A program made the translations under genes and the position numbers. The notes under the pieces are model-generated. The model did no database searches and was not told the origin of the DNA. It saw nothing but the letters and a program-made list of their open reading frames with translations. This document shows positions 50,969-61,547 of a stretch of DNA of 64,000 bases, in pieces (within the stretch, counting starts at the first letter, position 1; the number at the start of each line of letters is the position of its first letter). The stretch spans positions 4,099,658 through 4,163,657 of the forward strand of contig JAUPSS010000004.1 of assembly GCA_040285825.1 (NCBI GenBank), read 5' to 3'. The stretch comes from Eukaryota sp. TZLM1-RC (lineage: Eukaryota; Metamonada: BaSk clade).

Positions 50969-53614
50969 TCAGGAATTGGCATAGCAGACCGAATATCTTG
51001 TTGGCGAATTCGGGACCGTTATCAATGTGTATACAACGGGGGCACCGAAAACGGAGTAAACAGAGGAGATTAGGGAGTTGGCTACGGTTAAAGCTTTAAG
51101 GTCTTTCGTAGGGACTAGGATACTGAACTTGGAGAATGCATCAACAAAATGAACAATATATCGGTAACCATAGGAATCAACGGGCAGGGGGCCAATGGAA
51201 TCGCAGTGGATGCTTTCAAATGGGCGGCGAACGGAATTCAAAGATCCACTGGAGGAAATCAATGTCTTAGGAACGGGGGCAGTCTTTTGGCAAGGGATAC
51301 AAGTATTGATGTGGGTTTGGAGGTCGCTTCGCATGTTGGGCCAGTGGAAGTCAGACTGTTGGAGGGACTTCCAACATTGAGCGAAAGGAGGATGTCCGGC
51401 TTCGGTGGATCCGTGAACCAGAAGGAGGATCTCGGATCGAAGAGAAGGCGGAACCAAGATCTTATTGGATCGGGTTAGTTTTAAACCCAGTTGAGGTTCA
51501 ATCTTACAATCATCAAACAGAGGGTCACTATCGGGGATCTTTTGTTGTTCCTTGAATAGATTGTCAAGGAATGAACGGGCGGGTGAGTTTCGGACAAGGG
51601 GATTGTTGATCAAATCGGAACTGGCAGAAGATTCAGATAGGGAATGAACCAAGGCAGTAACGTAGTGAGAGTCGGAATCAGAGGAAATCTCAATCATGGC
51701 GGAATCGGAACTGAATCTTCGATCATGTTCATCATCTTCGGACATGAATTGGGAACGGAGGAAACGGGGATGATCAAATGCTTCCGGGTGGAGTTCAAAG
51801 ATCTCTCTGCGAGTAGGCAAGTGGAAGCGGGAACTGGGGAGGTAGTAGGTCGGAGAATGGTTTGGGGAGTGATTAACACTAACAAAGGCCTGACGACCAT
51901 CTCTATAATCAATGATTTCTAAGACTTTGTCTCGTATAACGAAGTCGAGGCGAGAGTGGTATTGAACAGGGTCATCAAACAGAAGGGAACGGATGTCTTC
52001 GAAGTGGGAGCAAATATACGATGCTTCATGCATGAATTGGGGTTCGTCTTCAGATTCGAGGACCGAATGATGATCCAGCGGCAAATAATGTTGGTGAATT
52101 CTTCTATCATGAGGGTCTATCTGGTGGTCAAAAACCATCTCCAGGCAAGGAATGGCTATGGGACAGGGAGTGACCTCGTCATCGTCGTAATGGTAGACGG
52201 AGTGGATCTCAGGCTTGATTAGGCAAAGGGGAATGAAGGAAGTGATATCTCGAGATGAGGGTAAGGTGTAGTCGGCGTAAAAGGGGTCAGGGAGAGGTTG
52301 GTGATCGGTTAAGGCGGGGCGTCTAGGGGTAGGTCTCAGGTCAGAGTATGTCAGAGCGGTAGGGAGTAAGCAAAAATCATATAGTAGTTCACCAAAGGGG
52401 GTACCAGTATGAGTATCAGGAGTCCAAGGGAAATGATCACATTTAGGGGAGTTTGGACATTTTCTGGGGCTGCAAGGAGGAGGGGTTGAATCATGAAAGC
52501 AGCGGCTATTTTGGTTGGCACGCTTCCACAGGTTGGGGAAATATAACGGAGGTGGATCCTTATTCAGATGCGATTGATTGATTAGAAGGTGGTATCGGTG
52601 GGTGAGGTGGCGGTTTCTTTCCCAGCTAAAAGGGGCCATGTGAGTAGGGAGAGGAATCAAGTGGAAGATATGCGCGTGGTCAATCAGAGAACCTAGGGTT
52701 ACATTGGGATGAATATAGTTGAGGACAATAAGGTGAGCGTTCGGGGGCATAACCTTGGGAAGATAGTCTAACTGGGGCATCTTGGGATGCTGGAAGTATA
52801 TGCGAGAGTTCCAGTTGGCCTGTTGAATCAAATCGTTAACCTTGAAGTTTCTAGCATAAAGACAAAGGGGTTCAGCATTGGGATCAGCAGGAACGGACAC
52901 GGGTCGAGGATCGAAAGCAGCTTTGCCAAAGTCTCTTGGAGCGAATGTGTTGTTAAATAGGAGTGGTAAATCGGTTGAGAGGACGAAGAAGCGGGCGGAA
53001 GAGGGAGAGAGTAGCTCGTTAGGTTCAGGATTCAAATTGTATTGGATAAAGTGTTTGCTGGAGTTGAGGTAAGCAGTAACAGAATGCTCAGGACGGAGAG
53101 CAGAGGGGTGATGGGTTCTACGGGCGGTATCAAAGTCAATGTCATACCAATGAGGGGAGGAGTGCGTCAGACCGTCGAGGTTCAGGTAATTCCATAATGG
53201 AGATCTAGCCGATCCTCGGTGAGTCATCATGCAGCACAGGGCGGGCGCAGGATTGTCAAAGACACTTCTGGTCATCTTCTCTTCTTTTTCCTTCTTCTTT
53301 GAAGCTGTTTCGATATAGTTAGCCCTAGATAAGTAGTCAGCCCAGTAATTCTTAGTTCCTTCAATGTGAACACAGTCGAAGGAGAAGGACTGAAGGACGG
53401 GGATCCATCGGAGAACAACTCGATTGTTGTCTGGGCAAGAGAACAAATAAGCAAGGTTCTTGTGATCGCAGAAAATGGTTAGATGCTTGGTGAGAAGGTA
53501 TGATGAGAGATTGGGTTGGTTCAACGTCATAACAATAGCGAAAAGTTCTTTCTGAAGGGTGGACCATCGCTGTTGTGAAGGAGTTAGAATACGTGAGTAG
53601 AATGACACGGGCAT
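50969..53614 (-). pseudogene. Gypsy-2 RNase H, long extra region and integrase N-part
   Basis: Codons 1-100 complete RNase H (STLQKELFAIV, IFCDHKNLAYLF, YWADYLSRANY). Codons about 105-660 (53300-51635) are an extra region I cannot assign; other gypsy elements have about 100 residues here. It contains a Cys-rich patch (CSPRKCPNSPKC), His/Pro-rich stretches, LDFVIRDKVLEIIDYRDG and MIEISSDSDS, which looks like a SUMO-interacting motif. Integrase then starts: GHPPFAQCWKSL, WPNMRSDLQTHINTCIPCQ (zinc domain) and CDSIGPL with VHFVDAF (first catalytic Asp). The frame breaks near 51035 just before the second Asp. Confidence 0.8.
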
Positions 53615-56600
53615 TACCTTGCGTTTTGAAAGGCAGGTTCCTGGGGGGGGGGGAAGGTTCTAACTCTTTCCAGACAATACCAGCGATAGCTTTGTCAGAT
53701 GCGTCGGTGGACACAAGAATTGTGTCATCTGGGTCAGGTAAGGCGAGAGGAAGGCTATTAATCACCATTTCCTTGATATTGTTGAAGCATTGGAGTTCTC
53801 GAGGTCCTAACTTGATGCGTTTAGGTTTGTTCTTCAATAGCGCAGTTAAGGGGGCAAGTTCTTTGGATACAGAGGGGAGCCAGTCACGGAGAAAATTGAT
53901 CGAGCCAGTGAAGGATCGGAGTTCGGGGACGGAAGTCGGAGGGGCTAGGTTACGTACGGTTTCTATCTTGGAGGGATCGATGCGGCGTTTTCCGTCTTCA
54001 AAGATGGTTCCAAGTATCTTGATAGGATGTCGGTCGGTCTGGAGGGAACACTTGTGAAGACCGATTCTCACACGATAACAGCGAGCACGAGACAGGATGT
54101 AGTCTATTCTTTGTAAGAAAGCTTCTTTCGTTGAGGCGGCTACGATGATATCATCCATATAGATGAATACTCCTTCAGAGTCAAAAACACCTTTCATGAG
54201 GTTTTGAAACACAGCAGGAACATTCTTTAGGCCAAAAGCAGCACGGGTGTATTTGATCTTCCTTCCAGGGATGGCTATGGCCGATTTCTCTTGATCGTCG
54301 GGATGCAGATTTAACTGCCAGAAGGCTTTTGGCAAATCCAGGGTGGCAATGTATTTATTACCAGAGAGGAACTCACAGACATCAGAAATCTTGGGCAAAT
54401 CGGCTGGAACAGGGACAGTTAGGTCGTTGATGCCTCCAGCACCGGAGTAATCTCCAGTTAGACGAGGAGGTTTCCCAGGGCGTTGGACAAGACATATGGG
54501 TGAGCTCCAGGGTCCATCATAGGGCACAGCAAAACCATTGTTTACGAGCACGTCCATTTCTTCGTTGGCAACCTTTAGCTTATCCGGGGACAGGTAACGG
54601 AATTTCTTAGAAACAATCTTGGATTCATCGAGGAAAGGAATGCGCATCGGTGGACAGTCTATACCTTCAGGGGCTGGAAGCTTTGAAAATACTTCTGGGT
54701 ATTTGAACAATAAATCTTTAATCTGAGTTTCCAGAGCAGGATCGTTTAGCAAAAAGGAGGTTTTGTCCAGATCGGGGAGAGCGGAGAGAGCGGAGACTCG
54801 ATCAGATGGAGGAATGAACTGATCAGGGATTGATTCATCTTCCATTAACTGATAGTTCTTATCAGATAGGTTAAGGAAGAGGTAGTCATTGGTTAGAATG
54901 CCTAGCCTTTTGAGGAGGTCGCAACCAATGATACATGAATTCTGGCAAGGGAGTACAGCAAGGGTTACTTCGACAAAGGTGAGCTTAGCGGCGCCTCCGA
55001 GAGAGAAGGCGAGCTTTCCAGAAACAAGGGGGCAGACAACTTTAGTCCGATCAGCTAGTCTTACTTCAAGAGAGTTGTTCGTGGGTTGGAGCTTGGCCTT
55101 CTTAGTTAGGTCTTCAGAGATACAAGAGATAGTGGCTCCAGTGTATACCATTCCGTACAGGAAGGTCTGTTCATCGACTAAGATCTTCAAGTGGAGCAGC
55201 TTCTTGTCTACGGGCTTGTTGAGTTCTTTCTCAAATATTGAGATCATAGGCTTAGCGATGGAGTCGTCCTTCTTGAACAATTCCTTAGATCCTTTGGTCT
55301 TGTTCTTAGAGCATTTCTTGGTTAATTCAGAGGCATCATGCGTTACTCCACCGTCGGCGTAAGCACAGTCGGCGTCAACCAGCCCAGACTCAGTGTCGAG
55401 GTCGGGATTAGCTTCCAACGACAAAGAGTCTATGTTACGGGAGGGAGCCTTTCCTGGCGGTACCACATGAGATAAGCTTGAAGAAACTTCCGAAACTAAC
55501 TCGCTAGAATTAGACTTAGGATCAGAGGATGGTTCAGAATAGGTTGAGGGAGAACGAGGGATAAGAGCATGGTTGGTATCTGAGACAGGAGGGGCTATTG
55601 AATCTAAGTTATCGAAGAGTTCTTGAAACTCTTGTGCTTCAGAGAACGACAGGGAGGGTGTTGAGCTTCTGGATGTTGATGGAGATGTCGAGTAGTTATA
55701 AAGGTTTATTGAGGAGAAAGGGTTGAGGGTCAAACTATAAGAATCATTATCAGAACTAGAGGAGGATGAGGACATTACTCCATGCGGGAAGATGCTCTCG
55801 ACGGCAGTATCTTCTTTCAAGGCAGACTGAATCGAATCAACGATAGAATTAACTTGAGGCTCTTCAGGGTTGGCGTCAGTTACTTGGTTGACTTGGCGGC
55901 GAAGGTTGTGCTTTCTTTGGAGGGTAGGATTGTTTCCATATTTTCGAGGTTTGCTGGCTTTGCATCCAGGCTTTGGGCAGTCCTTCACCATATGGCCGGG
56001 CTCCTTGCAATAAAAGCAAGTTATGGGAGAGGGAGACTTCTGGGGAGAGAAATATTTCTGCTCAGAACAAGGACTTTGACGGGAAGGCGAGGACTTAGGG
56101 GTGGAGCGGACAGAATAAGACTTATTAGCAGAGCGGTGGGCCTGGGGAGTTCGAGAGTTCTGACGAGAGGGTTGAGATCTAGGAGGAGGAGGGTTTGGGC
56201 CATGCAGAGTATAGTAAGCAGAGTACGGGAGGTGATAGGAAGGAAGAAGCTGGCGGAGGCGAGAGACTAAGGAGGAGAAGCTATCAATAGAGCCAGTTTC
56301 TATGTCGGTTCGGATGATAAAGCGGAGTCTCTCGGGGCGTATTCCATTCGTAAAGAACTTCATACGAGCAGCTTCGGGTAATTCGGAGGGACAGAGTCGG
56401 AGTTTCTTGAGGAAGGCAGAGATATAGGAGGTGATAGCTTCTTCAGCGGTTGGGGCGGACAGATTGAGTTTCAGAGATTGGAGTTTGTGATAAGCTTCAG
56501 CAGAGTCTTCAAAACGGCAAAAGGATAACAAGTGGGAAAGGACGGCTTCAGGGTCGTTAGGGTCGATTCCTTCGAAGATCTCGAAGGTCTCTAACACTAC

Positions 56601-57185
56601 AGGGGCAATAGTACATAACACGTACGGCAACATAGCTTGATGAAGTTGATTCTCAGAAACGAGGCGGCGTCTTTCGAAGGTAGCAACATTGGTAGTATCG
56701 GAAGAGTCAGAAGGCGGGTCTTGACTTTCTTCAAAATCCATCTCGGAGGGAAGTTTGAAGTTTCGAGGGTTTAAGGTCGAACTAGGTTTTCTTGTTCTAG
56801 TGGAGACAGGGGTAGATTCGGAGGTGTCTTCAGTACTCAATTCGGAATTCTCGGTGAGAGAAAGTTGGGATTTCAGAGCAGCGACTTCTTGAGCGAGAGC
56901 CTTGATAACTTCTCGGTCAGAATCACAGGAGGAGGACTCGGTTGCCTTCGAGCCGGAGGGAGACTGTGAGTGAGTAGAAGACGGATATCTTCTTGTCATG
57001 TCTGACGAGACATGATTGGAGGACATACGGGATGCGTACACCTTAAGCGCTTCCACATACTGGGAGATGGCTTCTCGACCAGTGTGTTGTAAATACGGAG
57101 CGACTTGAGGGTACCTGGCTACGGAGGTGGATTCTCTGGCGTCCACAGTAATTACTGTTGGCTTTAGTGCACGTTGGTTTTCCAT
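53361..57185 (-). pseudogene. Gypsy-2 gag, protease and reverse transcriptase
   Basis: One frame from MENQRAL (ATG at 57185, inside the LTR). Gag: Ser-rich N-terminus, capsid-like helices (EVDPND-type SFCRFEDSAEAYHKL, about 56530), and CCHC knuckle CFYCKEPGHMVKDC near 56010-55970. Protease region: LYGMVYTGATISCIS at about 55150, where Tyr replaces the catalytic Asp of D(S/T)G. RT: LDLPKAFWQLNL (motif A), FGLKNVPAVFQ, and catalytic YMDD intact near 54160. RNase H begins STDASDKAIAG (about 53700) and the frame slips at the G11 run 53643-53653, so what follows to 53361 is out of register. Gag and pol share a frame with no stop between, unlike elements that rely on frameshifting. Confidence 0.85.
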
Positions 57186-57326
57186 AAACGAATAAAAACA
57201 GATGTTTATAGAACAGAGGTAGAAAATCAAAACTATATTAAACAAAAACGAATTTAAACTAAAGATGACGTGATACATCACGTCATGCTTTCCAAAATAG
57301 GCAGGAGGAGTTTAGCCTGGCTAACA
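57156..57326 (-). repeat. Gypsy-2 5' LTR, 171 bp
   Basis: Identical to the 3' LTR. The likely gag start codon (57185) lies inside it, 30 nt before its end. Confidence 0.93.
57265..57286. promoter_or_regulatory. CRE-like palindrome in the LTR
   Basis: ATGACGTGAT-AC-ATCACGTCAT is a perfect 10-bp inverted repeat; TGACGTGA and TCACGTCA each resemble half of an ATF/CREB-type bZIP site. The same element is at 50101-50122. Its position in the LTR suggests a transcription control site; this is inferred. Confidence 0.5.
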
Positions 57327-59054
57327 AAGCAACTTACGAAGTGATTCAACAACATTTCCCTGAACCATCGAGTAATTTCTACTTGTCTTACGGTAAATTC
57401 AGTGAATTGGTGTGTGATGTGTTTTCTTTAAAATCTTCATCTGATGTAAAACAAGGGGACCCTTTGGGCCCATTATTATTTTGTATTGCAATCCAGGAAT
57501 CTTTGATAGCAATCAATGAAAAATACCCTTCTCTAAAAATTTGAGGTTCTATGGATGACATTTCCCGTATTGGGCCTTTTGATGTAGTCCAAAAGGCTTC
57601 AAATGAAATTGCTTTACAATATGAAAATGTAGGACTTCACTTGAATCCCCGAAAATGTCGATTAATTGGTAATGAATTCAAAGAGTTTGAAATCAATGAT
57701 TGTTAAATTCCTTTTACCAATTATTCTCAAGAAGCTTTTCGTTTTTAGGCTGTTGGTTAGGAAAGGTTGATAAAATAACTAAATTCTTAATGAAATTGCT
57801 GAAAAACTTGGCAATGAGCTTCAATCAATTTCTGAATTGGAAATAAAGAAACATATCAATTTTTTTATTTTGTTACTCCGAAAAAATTACTCACTTATTG
57901 AAAAAATTTTATTTTTGAATTTCTCAATCGTTTTCCTGACGATAGCCATTTGCTTAATCCATCATTTTCCAAATATTTGTATGACCTTGATGTTGCGATT
58001 AATAAAATTGCACCAGAAATTTGGTTTCAATGTTTTCCCGACTCAGTTTAAGAGATTCCTCCACGAAATTTAGTTAAATTAAGGTATTGTGTAAAGAAGC
58101 TTCAACAAAAACTGACAGTAATGTTTGAAGGCTTGGATTATGAAGTACGTCTTGGCATAGCCAAACAAAAAAATCCCGCTTTTGCAAATTTTTTACTGGA
58201 TGTTTGTGATAGTGCTACGTCTTGTTTAATTAATCAGGTTCGAAGAATTTATGGTTTGTTTCTAGATGATCCTTGCTTTTTATTATCTATGCGTCTTAGA
58301 TCTTTTATTTGGCCTGGTAATCTTCCCCATGATTTATTTTGTAAATGTGGAAAGACTGTCACTCCAACCCATTTATTTAATTGTAATCGTTTTATTACTT
58401 TTAGATCAAAAGTGCATGATGCAGTAAGTGATCAGCTCTATTGTATGTTTAAGTCCTACCAGATTGAATCATTTTTAGACCCTTTGCTTTAAAATTTGGC
58501 TGATGAAGCTGACAGAAATTCTTTTGGTGATAGCCGCGGTCATGTGCTAGTTCCTGGACCTGATGGATCAATGATCATTATTGATGTCAGATCTACTGAT
58601 GTATCACACAGTTCAAATGAAAAATTGGCACCATCTTTCAATTCACCTTTACTTAGAGCCGAAGAAGCGAAAATTATCAAGTACGCAGAAATAATCAATA
58701 ACTTGAATTCCAACTCACATACTCAATACCTTCTTTGTCCTTTTGCTTTTTCTTTATTTGAAACCTTGGGTAAAACTGCGTTATCTTTTATAGACGAAAT
58801 TTCATCTATTGTCAAAAACAGAACTGGAAGAATATCTGATTGAACTGTTTGGCAAAATAGTATTGTATTTTCTATTTTTGAAGGAATGCACAGCCTAGTC
58901 TCTAGCTCGTTGTTATCACTAGGAAGATTTTATCAAGAAAATGCTGTAGGTAAATTTTCAATAGTAGAGGAAACTGATTTTTAGATTTTAACAATTTCTT
59001 TTGAATAAAATAAGTTAAAAAAATATAACAAATTTCGTGAAATTCTCAATAACA

Positions 59055-59801
59055 ATGGTTCTTGCCGAAGAAGGACCGGAACCCTATCTTATTGCATGTA
59101 ACTGTCCTACTGCTGATTGTACCTTTTCTGTCACTGTCCCCGATGACCTTTTAGGAAGAAACTACACGTGTCCTTCATGCAGGTCCATTTTTACCCTGCG
59201 TAGTCATCAAACCATAACTGACTCCTTAAAACAAGAAGAACTGATTGCTTCTGGTAATTTCAACCTAAAACGCCTTCCCTTTGCCATTCTTTTAGACAAC
59301 ATTAGATCCCTTTGGAATGTGGGATCTATTTTTCGATCGGCTGATTGTTTTGGTTGCTCTACTCTCTTGCTCTCTGGTATTACCGGTCGTCCTGACGTTT
59401 CAGGGAAGCAGGGAAAGGTTATAAGCAACACTGCTCTTGGTGCTGAACGGATTCTCCCTTGGTCATATTACCCTACCTCTGTGGAAGCCCTGGATCGTGC
59501 TGTTGAACAAGGCTTCGTTCCAGTAGCCGTTGAACTCACTCCTGATGCCGCTCCTCTCCATGAGTTTCAATGGCCCAGCAAGCCATTGTTGGTCCTGGGA
59601 AATGAAGTAAGTGGTGTTGGGAGAGAGGTACTGAGTAAGTGTGATCACAAAATCTATTTGCCAATGATTGGAATGAAAAAGAGTTTGAATGTTGCTTGTT
59701 GCTGTTCAGTGGTTCTTTCCCAATGTTGTAATAGTTTAATCACCAGTATCTATGGTGATTTAAATAAGGGATTGGAAGATTTTGATCATGTGAATTGTTG
59801 A
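59055..59801 (+). CDS. SpoU/TrmH-family RNA 2'-O-methyltransferase with N-terminal zinc ribbon
   Basis: SPOUT-class enzyme using S-adenosylmethionine to 2'-O-methylate tRNA or rRNA. 248 residues from the ATG at 59055. Residues 10-50 hold a Cys cluster (CNCPTADC...CPSC) like a zinc ribbon. Then the three SpoU motifs: LLDNIRSLWNVGSIFRSADCFG (motif 1, with the catalytic-type Asn/Arg), LLVLGNEVSGVGREVL (motif 2) and IYLPMIGMKKSLNVACCCSVVL (motif 3), which form the knot and bind the methyl donor. The family position and length are normal; the zinc ribbon is not common. The exact RNA target cannot be told. Upstream lies the LINE end at 58990. Confidence 0.88.
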   Translation: MVLAEEGPEPYLIACNCPTADCTFSVTVPDDLLGRNYTCPSCRSIFTLRSHQTITDSLKQEELIASGNFNLKRLPFAILLDNIRSLWNVGSIFRSADCFGCSTLLLSGITGRPDVSGKQGKVISNTALGAERILPWSYYPTSVEALDRAVEQGFVPVAVELTPDAAPLHEFQWPSKPLLVLGNEVSGVGREVLSKCDHKIYLPMIGMKKSLNVACCCSVVLSQCCNSLITSIYGDLNKGLEDFDHVNC

Positions 59802-60233
59802 TTGCTCCCTCCATTTTGATCAATTATCTACTTTTGCGGCAAGTTTGGTTATTTAATTGTTGATTATGTCTTCTCACACACTTACTATCACTAAAAACAC
59901 TTTGTATTATTTCAACCAAATACTCATTTAACTCAATACAAAAGCCTCAGGTTCTTAGGTACTGTTCCATTGATATGGCTAAATATTGAGCTATTATTGA
60001 GCTATTGGTTAACCAATCTCTTACCAAATTCATTTTAACGTAAAAACCAATTGTATAATTTGTTGTTTATAATAAATCTGAGTAGCTAGGCTAGGCAAGG
60101 TAATACAGCATGAGGTGAATCAGAAACTTTGACTCAAAAAAGTGATGCCTTGTCAACACCTTGTTTATTCATAGAGAATAATTATTAAGGATACAACCAA
60201 AAGAAACAAGTGGCTTGGAACTTCAAGTCCAAT
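59802..60233. other. Intergenic, nothing recognised
   Basis: AT-rich spacer between the convergent methyltransferase and TAF7 genes. Confidence 0.4.
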
Positions 60234-61049
60234 TCAAACCATTGAATCACCAGCTTCTGTCAATTCCTTCTTTGCTCTGGAAGTATCAGAATTCCTTCCC
60301 TTTCTAGCATGTTTCTTCAGTTCTAAGACCTCCCTCACAAGCTGATCTGTGGGGTCATCATCAACACCAAGAAGATTTCGTTGTTGGCCAATGAGATGGG
60401 CGATTTGATGGGCATCTAGATTCACTGATTCAAGATCAACATCTTCACCATCACCATACACCAGTCGTAACAATAGCTCTTCATCTTGTTTGAGTTCAAA
60501 GTTTTCAGGCAAATGGAACTGCCCCCATGCATTATGAAGAATGTCTCTTGTTGGTGCTGTCAGTCCATCCCTTAGCTGATAATTTGGACGTTTTCCAGGT
60601 CTAACAAAGTCGGGAACCGCATCATCATCCAGTTGAGAAGTTATTCTCATAGTGTTCTCAACTACAGGGGGTTTCGGGCAAGGGTTGACTCTTTCTCCAG
60701 AAGGAGAGGTGATGGTTGGTGGATCAGCTGTGGACTGTTCTACTGCGGTTGCGTTGGGAGTATCTTGCTCATTATTTGGATGAACAAGTACCATTTGAGA
60801 TATATCTACGGACTTGAAATAAACTGCTCTATCCACTGTTTTGAAAGCTTCTACATTAGTGGGAATATCACATATGGACGCATCATAGGTAGTATCATCA
60901 AACTTAATCTGTGCGGATCGTGGGTCTGAGATATTAAATGAAAGATGTTGATCAAGGGTTTCATCATCACATGCGGCATCAATTTGTTGAGCTAGGTGCT
61001 CTGGAACACGAAGTACAAAAGCATATTCAGGAATTTCTTTGTCAACCAT
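60234..61049 (-). CDS. TAF7: Transcription initiation factor TFIID subunit 7
   Basis: TAF7 is a TFIID subunit that binds TAF1 and helps control its activity at promoters. 271 residues from ATG at 61049. The N-terminal TAFII55 domain is clear: EYAFVLRVPEHLAQQID (about 9-25), ICDIPTNVEAFKTVDRAVYFKSVDISQMVLV (about 59-89). RDGLTAPTRDILHNAWGQF (about 160-178) matches the DGLTPPM..VR region. The tail is acidic (DGEDVDLES) and then Lys-rich (KKHARKGRNSD), as in longer TAF7 proteins. A low-complexity linker (100-150) sits between. Single exon. Confidence 0.88.
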   Translation of the reverse strand: MVDKEIPEYAFVLRVPEHLAQQIDAACDDETLDQHLSFNISDPRSAQIKFDDTTYDASICDIPTNVEAFKTVDRAVYFKSVDISQMVLVHPNNEQDTPNATAVEQSTADPPTITSPSGERVNPCPKPPVVENTMRITSQLDDDAVPDFVRPGKRPNYQLRDGLTAPTRDILHNAWGQFHLPENFELKQDEELLLRLVYGDGEDVDLESVNLDAHQIAHLIGQQRNLLGVDDDPTDQLVREVLELKKHARKGRNSDTSRAKKELTEAGDSMV

Positions 61050-61547
61050 GGAGGTCCTATTGTCTTGTTGTTATTTGAGAAGACAATATTGAATGTAAGA
61101 TTACACTGATGGAAGAGTAGATACCTAGTATTACGTGTAAGTTGTGAAGATTGTGAAAACAATTGTGCAGAAAAATCATTGGAACGATCAGATTGTTTCC
61201 TTTGTTTTGTCCTTTTGGCAGCAAGTGATTCACTTTATTGTCCAAAATGAGTCTCTACTTTAGTCATTTCTGCATTCTGGCATTAGTAGTACTAGTAGCT
61301 CTTTCATTTAACTATTTAATTCTTATACCTAGTTGACTCGAGTAAAATAGCAGTAGTATTTCCAACAAAACTAGAAATTCACAATTGGTTTATCATCAAA
61401 TATTGTAATAGTTTCTATTGAATCATCGAAAAAAAAAGATCTGTCAACTTTTCCATGTCAAAAATTCTAAAAACTTAAAAATACAAAGGAGTTAAAGGAA
61501 TGTATAAGGAAAAAAGTAAAACTAAATGTATTAACAAAATACCATAC
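61050..61547. other. Intergenic between TAF7 and the NT5DC1-type gene
   Basis: No coding potential seen. It holds the TAF7 promoter side and the downstream end of the HAD gene, which runs on the same strand. Confidence 0.4.

Larger units (their letters stand above)
49992..57326 (-). mobile_element. Gypsy-2, Ty3/gypsy-type LTR retrotransposon
   Basis: 7335 bp with two 171-bp LTRs that are identical base for base as far as I can compare, and the 4-bp target duplication AAGC (49988-49991 and 57327-57330). It codes on the minus strand for gag, protease, RT, RNase H, a long extra region and integrase. Despite its fresh LTRs it has two frameshifts (G11 run at 53643-53653; near 51035) and a Tyr in place of the catalytic Asp of the protease. 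GC content is higher than in neighbouring genes. Confidence 0.92.
49440..58990 (+). mobile_element. LINE-A-like element split by Gypsy-2
   Basis: The left part 49440-49991 encodes the approach to the RT (EVLALINKLPKK, PPELTATRLIALLKP, then the NAFN codons AATGCTTTCAACAGTGTA near 49965). The right part 57327-58990 resumes within a few codons (YEVIQQHFPEPSSNFYLSYGKFSELVCDVFSLK), followed by DVKQGDPLGPLLF, MDDIS, the zinc region (CKCGKTVTPTHLFNC) and the nuclease-like region (SRGHVLVPGPDGSM, KIIKYAEI). It differs from LINE-A in many residues and has several stops and frameshifts. The bordering AAGC is duplicated by the gypsy insertion. Confidence 0.8.

Noticed and set aside
52878-53072. Plus-strand open stretches opposite Gypsy-2 pol (also 51149-51478, 53575-54057, 54889-55362 and 55782-56270)
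   Set aside because: They are antisense shadows of long, motif-bearing minus-strand frames, helped by the element's higher GC content.
49992-57326. Gypsy-2 as an endogenous retrovirus
   Set aside because: No envelope-like frame with signal peptide and membrane anchor. The extra region lies between RNase H and integrase, not after integrase.
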